From Desulfopila inferna (GTDB taxonomy: Bacteria; Desulfobacterota; Desulfobulbia; Desulfobulbales; Desulfocapsaceae): a stretch of 64,000 bases of DNA. The position numbers and the translations under genes are program-made. The notes under the pieces are model-generated. The model ran no database searches. It worked only from the letters and a program-made list of their open reading frames with translations, and was not told where the DNA came from. Location: NCBI RefSeq assembly GCF_016919005.1, contig NZ_JAFFQE010000005.1:1-64000 (forward strand), written 5' to 3'. Below, piece by piece: positions 37,363 through 46,574 of the stretch. Position 1 is the first letter of the stretch. Each line of letters starts with the position of its first letter.

Positions 37363-38484
37363 TCATTTTTGAAGGTGCTGAAGAACAATTTTTAGCATTC
37401 GTCGAATAGGTTCGGCGGCCCCCCAAAGCAACTGATCACCGACTGAGAAAGCGGTGAGATATCGGGCACCGATATTCATCTTGCGGATTCTGCCAATGGG
37501 TACGCTCAGGGTTCCGGAGGTCTTGGCCGGGGTAAGAACCTCTTCCGATTGCCGGCGTTCGTTCGGAACGACCATAACCCATTCGTTATGGGCTGCGATG
37601 ATCTCCTCTATCTCCTTGAGATTAAAATCTTTTTTCAATTTTATGGTAAAAGCCTGTGAGTGGCAGCGCATGGTGCCGATACGGACGCACTGACCGTCAA
37701 CCGGAATTATCGCATCGCCGGACCTGCCAAGAATCTTGTTGGTTTCGCTGATGCCCTTCCATTCTTCTCGGGTCTGACCGTTTTCCATCGGCGAATCAAT
37801 CCAGGGGACCAGGCTGGCGGCAAGAGGTACCCTCCAGTTGTCACAGGTCAGCGTACCATCATTGAGTTTTTCCGTCACCCGGGTATCTATATCAAGTATG
37901 GCCGATGCAGGATTATTTAAAATTGGTGCAACGTCGGTATGCAATTCCCCCATCTGAGTGAGCAGTTCCCGCATGTTCTTGGCTCCGGCTCCGCTGGCAG
38001 CCTGGTAGGTCATGGAACTGACCCATTCTATCAGATCATTTTCAAAGAGACCACCAAGTGCCATCATCATCAGAGAGACCGTGCAATTGCCGCCGATGAA
38101 GTTTTTCACCCCTTTGTGCAAGCCGGCATCAATCACCGTCCGGTTAACCGGGTCAAGAACGATAATGCTGTCATCTTTCATCCTCAGGGTTGAAGCGGCA
38201 TCAATCCAGTAGCCGTCCCAGCGGGAGCGCAATTCTTCATAGATGCTGCCGGTATAACCACCCCCCTGACATGATAGAATGATATCCATTTCTGCAAGCA
38301 GACTTATATTACCGGCATCCTGCAGTGGTTTACAACCGGAGCCGACATCAGGGCCTTTTTCTCCAACCTGAGAGGTTGTAAAGAAATGAGGCTCAAACCC
38401 TTGGAAGTCATGCTCCTTCATCATCCGTTCCATAAGAACGGAGCCAACCATGCCTCTCCAACCTACAAACCCTACATTGAGCAT
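37363..38484 (-). CDS. asd: Aspartate-semialdehyde dehydrogenase
   Basis: A 373-residue enzyme reducing aspartyl phosphate to aspartate semialdehyde, the branch point to lysine/diaminopimelate, threonine and methionine. NADP site [13 protein letters not shown] at residues 4-16; catalytic Cys in [22 protein letters not shown]; catalytic His in [10 protein letters not shown]. Sequence and length match the gamma-proteobacterial Asd type (about 367-371 residues). Its stop codon lies inside a repeat end (37350-37364). Monocistronic. Confidence 0.96.
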   Translation of the reverse strand: MLNVGFVGWRGMVGSVLMERMMKEHDFQGFEPHFFTTSQVGEKGPDVGSGCKPLQDAGNISLLAEMDIILSCQGGGYTGSIYEELRSRWDGYWIDAASTLRMKDDSIIVLDPVNRTVIDAGLHKGVKNFIGGNCTVSLMMMALGGLFENDLIEWVSSMTYQAASGAGAKNMRELLTQMGELHTDVAPILNNPASAILDIDTRVTEKLNDGTLTCDNWRVPLAASLVPWIDSPMENGQTREEWKGISETNKILGRSGDAIIPVDGQCVRIGTMRCHSQAFTIKLKKDFNLKEIEEIIAAHNEWVMVVPNERRQSEEVLTPAKTSGTLSVPIGRIRKMNIGARYLTAFSVGDQLLWGAAEPIRRMLKIVLQHLQK

Positions 38485-39005
38485 ATCAAAACTCCGCTAT
38501 TGAATGTTATCTTGTAAAAAATTAAGTAACTTAATCTCTGGCAACCCGTCAGACCTTGTATTCACAAGCATCTTCAAAAGAAGGGCCGCTACCCGAAACA
38601 GAAGATAAACAGTATACACAAAAATTAATACTATTTCATTGACGATAATTTCCTGGACACGCAAACTTCGTGAAAGCGCTATCGGGCTTTTCACAAGTCC
38701 GTCATTAATGACAATACATATTGCCACAACGCTCTCGAATGGCTCGAAAAAAAAACAAGGCCCTCCCCTAAAATCTGCAACGTGGCGGATATCGTTGAAG
38801 AGATGAGCCGAAGCCTCCAGCAGCGGATTCCAGGTGCCATGAAAATATAGTGGCGACAAAGCAAAAATATAATTAAATTTTAACAGGCACTTATTAGGTA
38901 TAACCACATTCCGCAGACCCTGATCAAGTTCACTCGGTGAGACAGGTAGCATGTCTAAATGTCACCTGGTTAAAAAGATACTCTAACAGCAGGACAGGAG
39001 AAGGT
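38485..39005. other. Intergenic region between divergent asd and CDF genes
   Basis: 521 bp, presumably with both promoters. A 151-residue minus-strand frame (38497-38952) with one hydrophobic segment spans it but has no ribosome site and no family match, so I do not call it. Confidence 0.4.
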
Positions 39006-39941
39006 ATGGAACACAGTCACGGCGGGCAATTCAACAATTATAACCGATCCTTTGCCATAGGTGTTCTTCTCAATATTATATTTGTGTTTATTGAAGCAGG
39101 TTATGGTTTTGCCGTCGATTCACTCGTCCTCATAGCAGATGCAGGACACAACCTCAGTGACGTAGCCAGCCTGCTGCTGGCCTGGGGAGCCGGACTACTG
39201 GCTCGAAAAACAGCTACCGACAGAAGGACCTATGGTTTCCGCAAGGTAACGATCATGGCCTCCCTGATCAGTGCAATACTCCTGCTGATTGCCCTTGGAG
39301 GCATTGCCTGGGAGGCCGTCCGCCGTTTCTTCGATCCTCAGCCCGCAGCAGGGTCAACCATTATCATTGTCGCTGCAATCGGAGTCATCATCAACACCGT
39401 TACGGCCCTGCTCTTTATAAAAGGCCAGAAACATGATCTCAATATCCGTGGAGCATTTCTTCATATGGCTGCAGATGCTGGAGTGTCTCTGGGAGTTGCG
39501 ATCGCCGGCGTTATCATCACCCTCAAGGGCTGGCAATGGATCGACCCGCTAGTCAGTCTTGGCATCGTCGCTGTTATCCTGATCGGTACCTGGGGATTAC
39601 TGCGTGATTCAATCAACTATGCTATAGACGCCGTTCCCAGAAGCATCGACATCCCCGCAGTACGAGAATATCTTCTCAGCTTCGATCGTGTTCTAGATAT
39701 TCACGACCTGCATGTCTGGCCGCTGAGCACCACCGAAATAGCATTGACAGTTCATCTGGTAGTGGATGATAATAGACTGGATAATCATTTTCTGCGGAAT
39801 CTTCAGCAAAACCTGCATGATAATTTCGGTATTGAGCATGCCACAATCCAGGTAGAGGCCTCGGATGGCATCATGCTCTCGGGCTGGCCGGTATTAAATA
39901 CCGATAATTACAGCAGTGGAATAAGTCAGGGTTCAGCTTAA
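39006..39941 (+). CDS. Cation diffusion facilitator (CzcD/ZitB-like)
   Basis: A 311-residue metal/proton antiporter. Six membrane segments in residues 14-205, metal site residues in LIADAGHNLSD (TM2) and HMAADAGVSLG (TM5), and a C-terminal cytoplasmic domain with VLDIHDLHVWPLSTTEIALTVHLV. The N-terminal MEHSHGG is a short His-rich metal-binding start. Sequence points to the zinc-transporting CzcD/ZitB group. ATG at 39006 with AGGAGAAGG upstream; a longer frame from 38937 lacks a ribosome site. Confidence 0.92.
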   Translation: MEHSHGGQFNNYNRSFAIGVLLNIIFVFIEAGYGFAVDSLVLIADAGHNLSDVASLLLAWGAGLLARKTATDRRTYGFRKVTIMASLISAILLLIALGGIAWEAVRRFFDPQPAAGSTIIIVAAIGVIINTVTALLFIKGQKHDLNIRGAFLHMAADAGVSLGVAIAGVIITLKGWQWIDPLVSLGIVAVILIGTWGLLRDSINYAIDAVPRSIDIPAVREYLLSFDRVLDIHDLHVWPLSTTEIALTVHLVVDDNRLDNHFLRNLQQNLHDNFGIEHATIQVEASDGIMLSGWPVLNTDNYSSGISQGSA

Positions 39942-39973
39942 ATAAAGGCTGGTTAATCAACATCAAGGAAAAA

Positions 39974-40378
39974 ATGGATACTGAAGAAGCCAGAAAAATT
40001 TTTAGCAACGATCGATTTGCCGCACTGGCAGGCATTGAAATAGTTGAGTCGGCAAAGGGTTATTGCAAAACCAGCCTGACTATCGAGGAAAAACACCTCA
40101 ATGCAGCGAATGTCATTCAGGGAGGTGCCATCTTTACGCTCGCCGACCTTGCCTTTGCCGTGGCCTCCAACAGTCATGGCCAATTGGCTTTGGCAATCAA
40201 TGTCAACATCTCCTTTCTTCGGGGGAAATCATCAGGCACTCTCTATGCCACCGCCTCGGAAGTCGGTGAACCGAAGCGACTCGGTGCCTACGATGTTTTG
40301 GTTACCGATGAAGGGGGGGAGATAATCGCGAGATTCAATGGTATGGTATACCGAATGAAAAAAAATGTTTTGAGGTAG
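39974..40378 (+). CDS. PaaI-like hotdog thioesterase
   Basis: A 134-residue hotdog-fold acyl-CoA thioesterase. LNAANVIQGGAIFTLADLAFAVASNS contains the catalytic-helix region (Asp in LADLAF), followed by the strand INVNISFLRG. Length and pattern fit the PaaI/YdiI-like group. Starts 32 bp after the CDF transporter gene and may be co-transcribed, but no functional link is evident. Acyl substrate unknown. Confidence 0.9.
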   Translation: MDTEEARKIFSNDRFAALAGIEIVESAKGYCKTSLTIEEKHLNAANVIQGGAIFTLADLAFAVASNSHGQLALAINVNISFLRGKSSGTLYATASEVGEPKRLGAYDVLVTDEGGEIIARFNGMVYRMKKNVLR

Positions 40379-40419
40379 ATCTTCTGAGGTTTGTTACTCC
40401 GGAACATTAGCCGGTCTTT

Positions 40420-40809
40420 TCAACTTGGGCATTTCCGGATACCGGTAACTTTTTCCAGTAACTCGCTAAGTTCTTCAAAGCTAAAAGGTTTTTTAAGAAT
40501 ACCGGCGGGTTGAAGCGGTTCGAGCAACTCCCGGTTTGCACTGCCTAAATGGCCGGATGCAATTATCACTTTGACGTCTTTATATGTCTTTTTCAACTGA
40601 TAAAATGCCTCGATTCCATTCATTCGCGGCATCTGGATATCCATTATAACGCAGGCAATCTGCGGATCGTGCAAACGATATTGTTCCAACGCCTCCACTC
40701 CGTTACCGGCGGTTATGACTGAAAGGCCAATATGACTTACCATTGTTTCGGCAATGGTCAGGCAAATATCTTCATCATCAACAATAAGAACAACAGGACG
40801 TTCGACCAT
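40420..40809 (-). CDS. Single-domain response regulator
   Basis: A 129-residue CheY-like receiver: acidic pair in VDDED, phosphoacceptor Asp in CVIMDIQMPRMNG, then ASGHL and the conserved Lys in LKKPFSFEEL. No output domain. ATG at 40809 starts immediately before the receiver; an upstream start (40863) would add 18 hydrophobic residues untypical of the family. One of three receivers near the REC-PAS kinase at 42703. Confidence 0.88.
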   Translation of the reverse strand: MVERPVVLIVDDEDICLTIAETMVSHIGLSVITAGNGVEALEQYRLHDPQIACVIMDIQMPRMNGIEAFYQLKKTYKDVKVIIASGHLGSANRELLEPLQPAGILKKPFSFEELSELLEKVTGIRKCPS

Positions 40810-41030
40810 AAATCTACTTATATAAAAAAACATTGACCATAGCAACAGGGTGATGTCCAGCAAAACCTAACACACAACCTGCCGAAACTTATAAGAAGGG
40901 AATATACAGCCATCTTTGATGGTTGTCAAAATTTTTAGCATTGAATGATATGCTATCGGGAATATGGCCCAAAAAGGACACAGGAGGAAAGCCTGTCAAC
41001 TTACAGGCTGAAGGACTGGGTGCACTTCTT

Positions 41031-41630
41031 CTACTCATCTTGGTTAAAAATATCCGGATAATATTTTTTAGCGCAATCCGGACAGATACTATGGCTGAAT
41101 TCCGCTTCCGAACGGCTGGTGATATAGTGCTCAATGCTGCTCCAGTATCCTTCATCATCGCGGATATTCTTGCAATGTGCGCAAATAGGCAGCAGTCCTT
41201 GTAACTGCCGGACATGGCCCAGGGCCTGCTGTAATTCGGTGATCAACCGTTGTCGCTCGATGGCAAAGCGAATGGTGCGTACTATCGCGGTCTGCGAGGG
41301 CTCTCCCTTAAACAGATAATCCTGGGCTCCCTTCTTGACCGCCTGGTAGGCCAGTTCATGATCCTTGCGGCCACTCAGAATTATAGTCGGTATGGAAGGA
41401 TATTTTTCATGGAATGAGGTAAATGTCTCGAGGCCAAAACTGTCGGGTAGTGAAAGATCGGTGATCACTACATCGAGGTCATTTCCTTCTGCGATGCAAA
41501 CAGCTTCAGCGAGTCGATCTGTATGGAAAATTGTCGCATTGAATTCATCAGAAGATGATATTACTTCCTTTAAGAGCAGGTAATCATCCAGATTATCTTC
41601 AATGATTAAGATGGAAATGTCCTGTTTCAA
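41031..41630 (-). CDS. Response regulator with Cys-rich C-terminal tail
   Basis: A 199-residue protein. Receiver at 1-125 (IIEDNLDDY, D in VVITDLSLPDSFG, K in VKKGAQDYLFKGE), then a short helix and a module LLPICAHCKNIRDDEGYWSSIEHYI...SHSICPDCAKKYYPD with two CxxC pairs, probably zinc-binding. This tail is recurrent at the ends of REC and PAS proteins in environmental bacteria; its role is not established. It lies 12 bp behind the next response regulator, so the two are co-transcribed. Confidence 0.9.
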   Translation of the reverse strand: MKQDISILIIEDNLDDYLLLKEVISSSDEFNATIFHTDRLAEAVCIAEGNDLDVVITDLSLPDSFGLETFTSFHEKYPSIPTIILSGRKDHELAYQAVKKGAQDYLFKGEPSQTAIVRTIRFAIERQRLITELQQALGHVRQLQGLLPICAHCKNIRDDEGYWSSIEHYITSRSEAEFSHSICPDCAKKYYPDIFNQDE

Positions 41631-41642
41631 TTTTCCTCCTCA

Positions 41643-42086
41643 CTACCGTGGAAGTTTAACCAGTTGAAGCCAAAATTCCTCAACTTGCCTGATGATTTCG
41701 GTGAATTTAAAGAAATCTATATTTTTAGTGATATAGCAGTTTGCATGCAATTTATACGCTTTACGGATATCCTCTTCATCTTCGGAGGTCGTTAATATAA
41801 TTACAGGAAGACCTGTGAGATTATCATCATTCCTGATTTCCTCCAAAACTTCATGTCCACTCATCAACGGCAGGTTCAAATCCAGAAGAACCAGATCAGG
41901 TCTGGGCTTTCCACGATATTTGCCCTCCTTGCGTAAAAAGGCCAAAGCGGCGATACCATCGGTGACTATATGCGTTCCAACAGGAAGATTCGAACTTTGT
42001 AAAGCTTCCAGAGTGAGCAGAGCATCGTCACTATTATCCTCCACGAGCAGGATCTGTGGAAAATGCGTATCAGCAGTATTCATCAT
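41643..42086 (-). CDS. Rcp1-like response regulator
   Basis: A 147-residue receiver of the Rcp1/phytochrome-partner type: LLVEDNSDDALLTLEAL, phosphoacceptor in LVLLDLNLPLMSGHEVL, TTSEDEEDI and CYITKNIDFFKF with the conserved Lys. The extended loop before the phosphoacceptor Asp (KYRGKPRPD) is typical of that subgroup, which usually pairs with HWE or bacteriophytochrome-like kinases. It precedes 41031-41630 in an operon and is divergent from the kinase at 42703. Confidence 0.92.
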   Translation of the reverse strand: MMNTADTHFPQILLVEDNSDDALLTLEALQSSNLPVGTHIVTDGIAALAFLRKEGKYRGKPRPDLVLLDLNLPLMSGHEVLEEIRNDDNLTGLPVIILTTSEDEEDIRKAYKLHANCYITKNIDFFKFTEIIRQVEEFWLQLVKLPR

Positions 42087-42702
42087 ATGGTGCGACAGGG
42101 TATTTTTTTCAATTCATATTTGGAAAGCGATATTGGAATGAGTACATTACAAAACGAAACGGACTTTAGCGTATTTATTTGTTTTCCGCAACCCGCAGTA
42201 ACAGATTGTCAATCAATTAACATCTCCCCTCTTTGTCACTCAATACACTAAAATAGGCCACGCTATGCGTCAATATGCCTCCGCCTCTGGATTCTGCACT
42301 TCTGTATGTTTTCGAAGTCTTTCACAATTTTTATCGGAAATTAGGATTTGACATAATGTAACTATTCAAAATACCTTTTCAACTGCCTAACCGGTAAGAT
42401 TTCCCAGGACATGCTGCATCCATTTGTAAATTAATGCATTAAAGTCCATTGAACAAGTTTGCGTCTCTGGTTTTTTCAATGATATATTATTAATAGACCA
42501 TACCCGGACAAAAGATTCAGAATGCTCTGGTAAATCCACGTAGAAAATGAGATCATGGGACATGTTATCCGGGATTATTTTATAATTGTAGAAAGATTTA
42601 TAAACATATTTTTTGTGCATACATTCAAATCAAAAAAACACCCCTGGTTGATTTTAACCGGCTCCTTCTAACCACCATTATCACCTTCCAGTTGCGGGGA
42701 TC
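42087..42702. other. Intergenic region between divergent two-component genes
   Basis: 616 bp of AT-rich DNA. A 77-residue minus-strand frame (42387-42620) lacks a good ribosome site and a family match. No repeat recognised. Confidence 0.4.
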
Positions 42703-44559
42703 ATGCATTCAGCACATATCTTAATTGTCGAGGACGAAGCCATCGTTGCCAGTGACCTGATCCGTAAACTGAAACGACTGGGATACACCGTTTGTGCAAT
42801 CGCCTCCACTGGCGAAGAGGCCATCGCCAAGGCAAAACAGCTCAAGCCGCAACTGGTACTGATGGACATCCAGCTGACAGGCCAGATAGACGGCATTGAG
42901 GCAGCACGGGAGATTAGAGATTGCTGCGATTCCCCGGTAATCTTCCTGACCGCCCACTCTGATTCCGCCACTCTGGCCAGGGCCAAACTGACCGGGCCTT
43001 TAGGGTATATCCTTAAACCGTTCGATGAACGTGATCTGGCCACGCAGATCGAATTGGCTGTTAATAAATATCAAGCTGACCGCAAGCTCCGGGAACAAAG
43101 GGAGTGGCTGCACGTCACGCTGAGCAGTATTGGTGATGCGGTGATCGCCACCGACGAGCAGGAAAAAGTTACCTTCATCAATCCCGTAGCCGAGTCGCTG
43201 ACCGGCTGGAGTTCAGCGGAAGCCCTGGGGATGGTGGCAACGAGCATATTTCAGCTGGTTGACGAGCAGACGAGAGAGCCGGTTAACCCTCCAATCGGGC
43301 ATGTAGTTCGACGGAACCTGTCAGTACAAAAACAAATCCCCGAACGCGTCAACCTGCTGACCAAAAACGGGCGAATAATACCAATAGAGCATAGGGAGTC
43401 CCCCATCCTTGACTTTTCCGGAAAAATCATCGGCCTGGTCATCACCTTCCAGGATGTCACCGACAAACGTTCTGCAGAGCGTGCCCTTCAGCACAGTGAA
43501 TATCTCTTGAATAAAGCTCAGGAGATGGCGCACCTGGGTAGCTGGGAGCTTGACGTGAATGATCAAGGCATGATGAAGTGGTCGGATGAGGTATATCGCA
43601 TATTCGGTCTTGATTTCGATATCTCCTCGCCAACCTACGAAGACTTTATTGATCGAATTCATCCCGATGACCGCCGGATGGTGGAGAAAACCTACTCAGA
43701 CTCGCGATACCTCGACTCTGTTACCTATGACATCGAACACAGGATTATCAGGCCTGATGGAGATATACGCTATGTACACCAAAAATGCGAACATCAGCGG
43801 GATAAAGGGGGCAGGGTAATCCGTTCGGTAGGCATGATCCACGATATCACTGAACAGAAAGCGGCCCAGGAGGCTCTTCAGCGGTCCAACCGGGAACTGG
43901 AGCAGTTTGCCTATGTTGCCTCCCATGACCTTCAGGAGCCGCTACGAGCGATTATCGGCTTCCTGCAGCTCCTGCAGAGTCGCTACGGCGAAAGTATCGA
44001 TGAAAAAGGCCATCAATTCATCGAACGCTCCATCAAGGCCGGCTATCGTATGCAATCGCTGATCAGGGAGCTCCTCAGCTTGTCGAGAGTAAGCTCCCGG
44101 GCCTCCGATTTTGCTCTCGCCGATCTGAATGTTATCTTCCAGGAGGTCATGGAAAGCCTGAATCCATTGGTGGAACAGGAAAAGGCAACCATCTCCTGCA
44201 CGGAACTTCCGACCTTGGCGGTTGATGCCAATCAAATAAGGAGCCTCTTCCAGAATCTGGTAATCAACGGTATCAGATATAATTCCAATCCCAATCCCAG
44301 TATTGAAATCGGCTGTCACGAATTAGGCGGCTACTATCAGTTCTTTATCAAGGATAACGGCATCGGTATCTCTCCCCAATTTCACCAGCGTATCTTCGTG
44401 GTCTTTCAGCGGCTGCACACCGAACGGGAGTTTGCCGGAAGCGGCGTGGGCCTGGCTATGTGCACGAAAATCGTGGAGCGGCACGGCGGCACCATATGGG
44501 TTGAGTCCGGTCAGGGAAAAGGGTCTACATTCTATTTCACTCTACCTAAATCCAGGTAA
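42703..44559 (+). CDS. Sensor kinase with N-terminal receiver and PAS domains
   Basis: A 618-residue soluble kinase: receiver 1-120 (VEDEAIVASDLI, D in VLMDIQLTGQIDG), PAS domain about 130-255 (ITFQDVT end), PAS/PAC about 270-385 (LGSWELDVND...FGLDF; GMIHDITEQKAAQ), HisKA with FAYVASHDLQEPLRAIIGF (phospho-His) and HATPase with NGIRYNSNPNP, DNGIGISPQF and GSGVGLAMCTKIV. The ASHDLQEPLR dimerisation motif is typical of the phytochrome-like kinase group that pairs with Rcp1-type regulators such as 41643-42086. No membrane segment, so it senses a cytoplasmic signal. Confidence 0.92.
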   Translation: MHSAHILIVEDEAIVASDLIRKLKRLGYTVCAIASTGEEAIAKAKQLKPQLVLMDIQLTGQIDGIEAAREIRDCCDSPVIFLTAHSDSATLARAKLTGPLGYILKPFDERDLATQIELAVNKYQADRKLREQREWLHVTLSSIGDAVIATDEQEKVTFINPVAESLTGWSSAEALGMVATSIFQLVDEQTREPVNPPIGHVVRRNLSVQKQIPERVNLLTKNGRIIPIEHRESPILDFSGKIIGLVITFQDVTDKRSAERALQHSEYLLNKAQEMAHLGSWELDVNDQGMMKWSDEVYRIFGLDFDISSPTYEDFIDRIHPDDRRMVEKTYSDSRYLDSVTYDIEHRIIRPDGDIRYVHQKCEHQRDKGGRVIRSVGMIHDITEQKAAQEALQRSNRELEQFAYVASHDLQEPLRAIIGFLQLLQSRYGESIDEKGHQFIERSIKAGYRMQSLIRELLSLSRVSSRASDFALADLNVIFQEVMESLNPLVEQEKATISCTELPTLAVDANQIRSLFQNLVINGIRYNSNPNPSIEIGCHELGGYYQFFIKDNGIGISPQFHQRIFVVFQRLHTEREFAGSGVGLAMCTKIVERHGGTIWVESGQGKGSTFYFTLPKSR

Positions 44560-44588
44560 GCGCAGACTCCGGGTAAGCGCAGACTCCG
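44555..44588. repeat. Tandem 17-bp duplication at the kinase stop codon
   Basis: GGTAAGCGCAGACTCCG is present twice in tandem (44555-44571, 44572-44588), followed by a partial third copy GGTAA. The stop codon TAA of the kinase lies in the first copy. The exact reverse complement occurs inside the 183-bp element (37148-37164). Confidence 0.8.
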
Positions 44589-44594
44589 GGTAAA

Positions 44595-45566
44595 TTAATA
44601 TGTCTTCGGGTGATAGCAGGCTACTTCGCAGTTGTCCAGTTCTCTGATTGCCGGCGGCTCTCCGGTACATATTTCCGTCATATAAGGACAGCGTGGATGA
44701 AAGGTACAACCCGGCGGAGGAGCTATCGGAGACGGCAATTCACCTTGAAGGGCTATCCGCTCTTTGGTCCGGAACGGGTCGGCTACCGGAGTTGCAGAAA
44801 GCAGAGCCCGGGTATAGGGATGATGGGGTTTATTGAAAATCATCTCCCTGCTGCCAAACTCGATAGGTCTTCCCAGATACATCACCATCACGTCATCGGC
44901 TATATGTTTAACCACTGAGAGATCATGGCTGATGAAAAGATAGGCAAGATTAAAGGTATCCTGCAGGTCGGTGATCAAATTGAGAATCTGGGCCTGGATA
45001 GACACATCGAGTGCGGAAACAGGTTCATCAAGCACCAGTATCTCCGGATTGAGCATCAAAGCACGGGCAACGGCGATACGCTGACGCTGTCCGCCCGAGA
45101 ACATATGGGGATAGCGGTCATAGTGTTCCGGCCGCAGACCAACAAGATCAAGCATTTCCCTGGCCTTTTTTCCTCTTTCCTTTTTCCCCATCGAAGTATT
45201 GACCAGAAGCGGCTCCTCCAGACAGAAGCCTATTTTCTGCCGTGGATTGAGAGAACCGTAGGGATCCTGAAAGACAATCTGGACCTTGGAGTGGAGTGCT
45301 CTTTTGGCGCTGCTGCTTGCCGTGATAATATCAACACCTTGAATTTTCAGCTCGCCGGCCGTCGGTTCTTCGATAAGGGTTACCAGCCGGGCCAGCGTGG
45401 ACTTGCCGCAGCCGGATTCGCCTACAACCGCCAACGTCCTCCCTGTTTCAAGAGTAAATGTAGCTCCATCAAGCGCTTTTAGTATGGCAGGCTTGCGAAA
45501 AGTGCCACGCTTGATCTCATAGTGCCGCTGCAGATTTGAAGCCTGCAAAACGATTTTCCTCTCCAT
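44595..45566 (-). CDS. dppF: Peptide ABC transporter ATP-binding protein (DppF-type)
   Basis: A 323-residue ATPase. Walker A GESGCGKSTLARL, signature FSGGQRQRIAVARAL, Walker B EILVLDEPVSALD, switch His in YLFISHDLSVV. The C-terminal oligopeptide-transporter extension with CTFHPRCPYMTEIC carries Cys residues that in DppD/F-type ATPases bind an Fe-S cluster. Overlaps the dppD-type stop codon; GGAGGTGG ribosome site. Last gene of the operon. Confidence 0.94.
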   Translation of the reverse strand: MERKIVLQASNLQRHYEIKRGTFRKPAILKALDGATFTLETGRTLAVVGESGCGKSTLARLVTLIEEPTAGELKIQGVDIITASSSAKRALHSKVQIVFQDPYGSLNPRQKIGFCLEEPLLVNTSMGKKERGKKAREMLDLVGLRPEHYDRYPHMFSGGQRQRIAVARALMLNPEILVLDEPVSALDVSIQAQILNLITDLQDTFNLAYLFISHDLSVVKHIADDVMVMYLGRPIEFGSREMIFNKPHHPYTRALLSATPVADPFRTKERIALQGELPSPIAPPPGCTFHPRCPYMTEICTGEPPAIRELDNCEVACYHPKTY

Positions 45567-46564
45567 TATGCCACCTCCACTTTTTCAGGATAGTTTGTCG
45601 GCAGACCATCCTTCAGGGGATAATGGCACAGGGCCCTGCCGAGTTCCTCATCCGCAGGCGGCGGCGGAGTACTGCGGCACAAAGGTGTGGCGTATTTACA
45701 GCGCGGCGAGAAAACACAGCCGCTAGGCTTGTCGAACTGGCCGGGCACCACGCCTTTTATCGACGGCAATTTCTTGGTTCTTGCTCTCTCCGGCAGGGAG
45801 TCGAGCAGCGCCGCGGTATAGGGGTGATGAGGATCGGAAAACAAACCTTTAATGAACTGCTTTTCCACCTGCTGCCCGGCATACTGCACCACCACTCTCT
45901 CCGCAGTTTCGGCAACAACCCCCATATCGTGAGTAATAAGAACAAGTGACATCTGTTTTTCTTTTTGAAGATTAACAAGAAGATCAAGTATTTGAGCCTG
46001 AATAGTGACATCCAGCGCCGTGGTCGGCTCATCGGCGATGAGCAGCCGGGGATTGCAGGAAATGGCAATGGCAATCATGACGCGCTGGTTCATACCACCG
46101 GAGAGTTGGTGGGGAAAAGCAGATAATCTTTTCTGCGGCTCAGGAATGCCTACTTGCTCGAGCAGTTCGATTGCTCTTTTCTTGCGATCCCGGCGGTTCA
46201 TACCGAAATGAATTTTCAGCGCTTCCGAAAGCTGAAATCCTACGGTAAAACAAGGGTTCAGACTGGTCATGGGCTCCTGAAAAATCATGGCCATTTCTTT
46301 GCCGATGATTTTTCTCAACTGGTATCCTGAAATGGTGGTGAGGTCCTTGCCGTCAAATTTGAGGACATCGGCAGTCACTTTGGCCGTCCAGGGGAGAAGT
46401 CCCATCAGGGCCAGCATCGCCACTGATTTTCCCGATCCCGATTCACCAACAATGGAGACCACCTCGCCGGGGTTTACATTCAACGTGACTTTATCAACGG
46501 CGGTGAACATTCCACCTGCTGTTTGAAAAGCGACCGATAGATTTTTAATTTCGAGCAGTGACAT
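45566..46564 (-). CDS. dppD: Peptide ABC transporter ATP-binding protein (DppD-type)
   Basis: A 332-residue ATPase with Walker A GESGSGKSVAMLAL, signature LSGGMNQRVMIAIA, Walker B LLIADEPTTALD and switch His in LVLITHDMGVV. The C-terminal extension ends with CVFSPRCKYATPLC. The start at 46564 (MSLLEIKNLSV) is chosen because a longer frame would overlap the upstream permease gene and has no ribosome site. Lies 10 bp behind the dppC-type gene. Confidence 0.93.
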   Translation of the reverse strand: MSLLEIKNLSVAFQTAGGMFTAVDKVTLNVNPGEVVSIVGESGSGKSVAMLALMGLLPWTAKVTADVLKFDGKDLTTISGYQLRKIIGKEMAMIFQEPMTSLNPCFTVGFQLSEALKIHFGMNRRDRKKRAIELLEQVGIPEPQKRLSAFPHQLSGGMNQRVMIAIAISCNPRLLIADEPTTALDVTIQAQILDLLVNLQKEKQMSLVLITHDMGVVAETAERVVVQYAGQQVEKQFIKGLFSDPHHPYTAALLDSLPERARTKKLPSIKGVVPGQFDKPSGCVFSPRCKYATPLCRSTPPPPADEELGRALCHYPLKDGLPTNYPEKVEVA

Positions 46565-46574
46565 GATAAATACT

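Noticed and set aside
38497-38952. 151-residue minus-strand frame behind asd
   Set aside because: One hydrophobic segment but no ribosome site and no family resemblance; it also fills the likely promoter region of two divergent genes.
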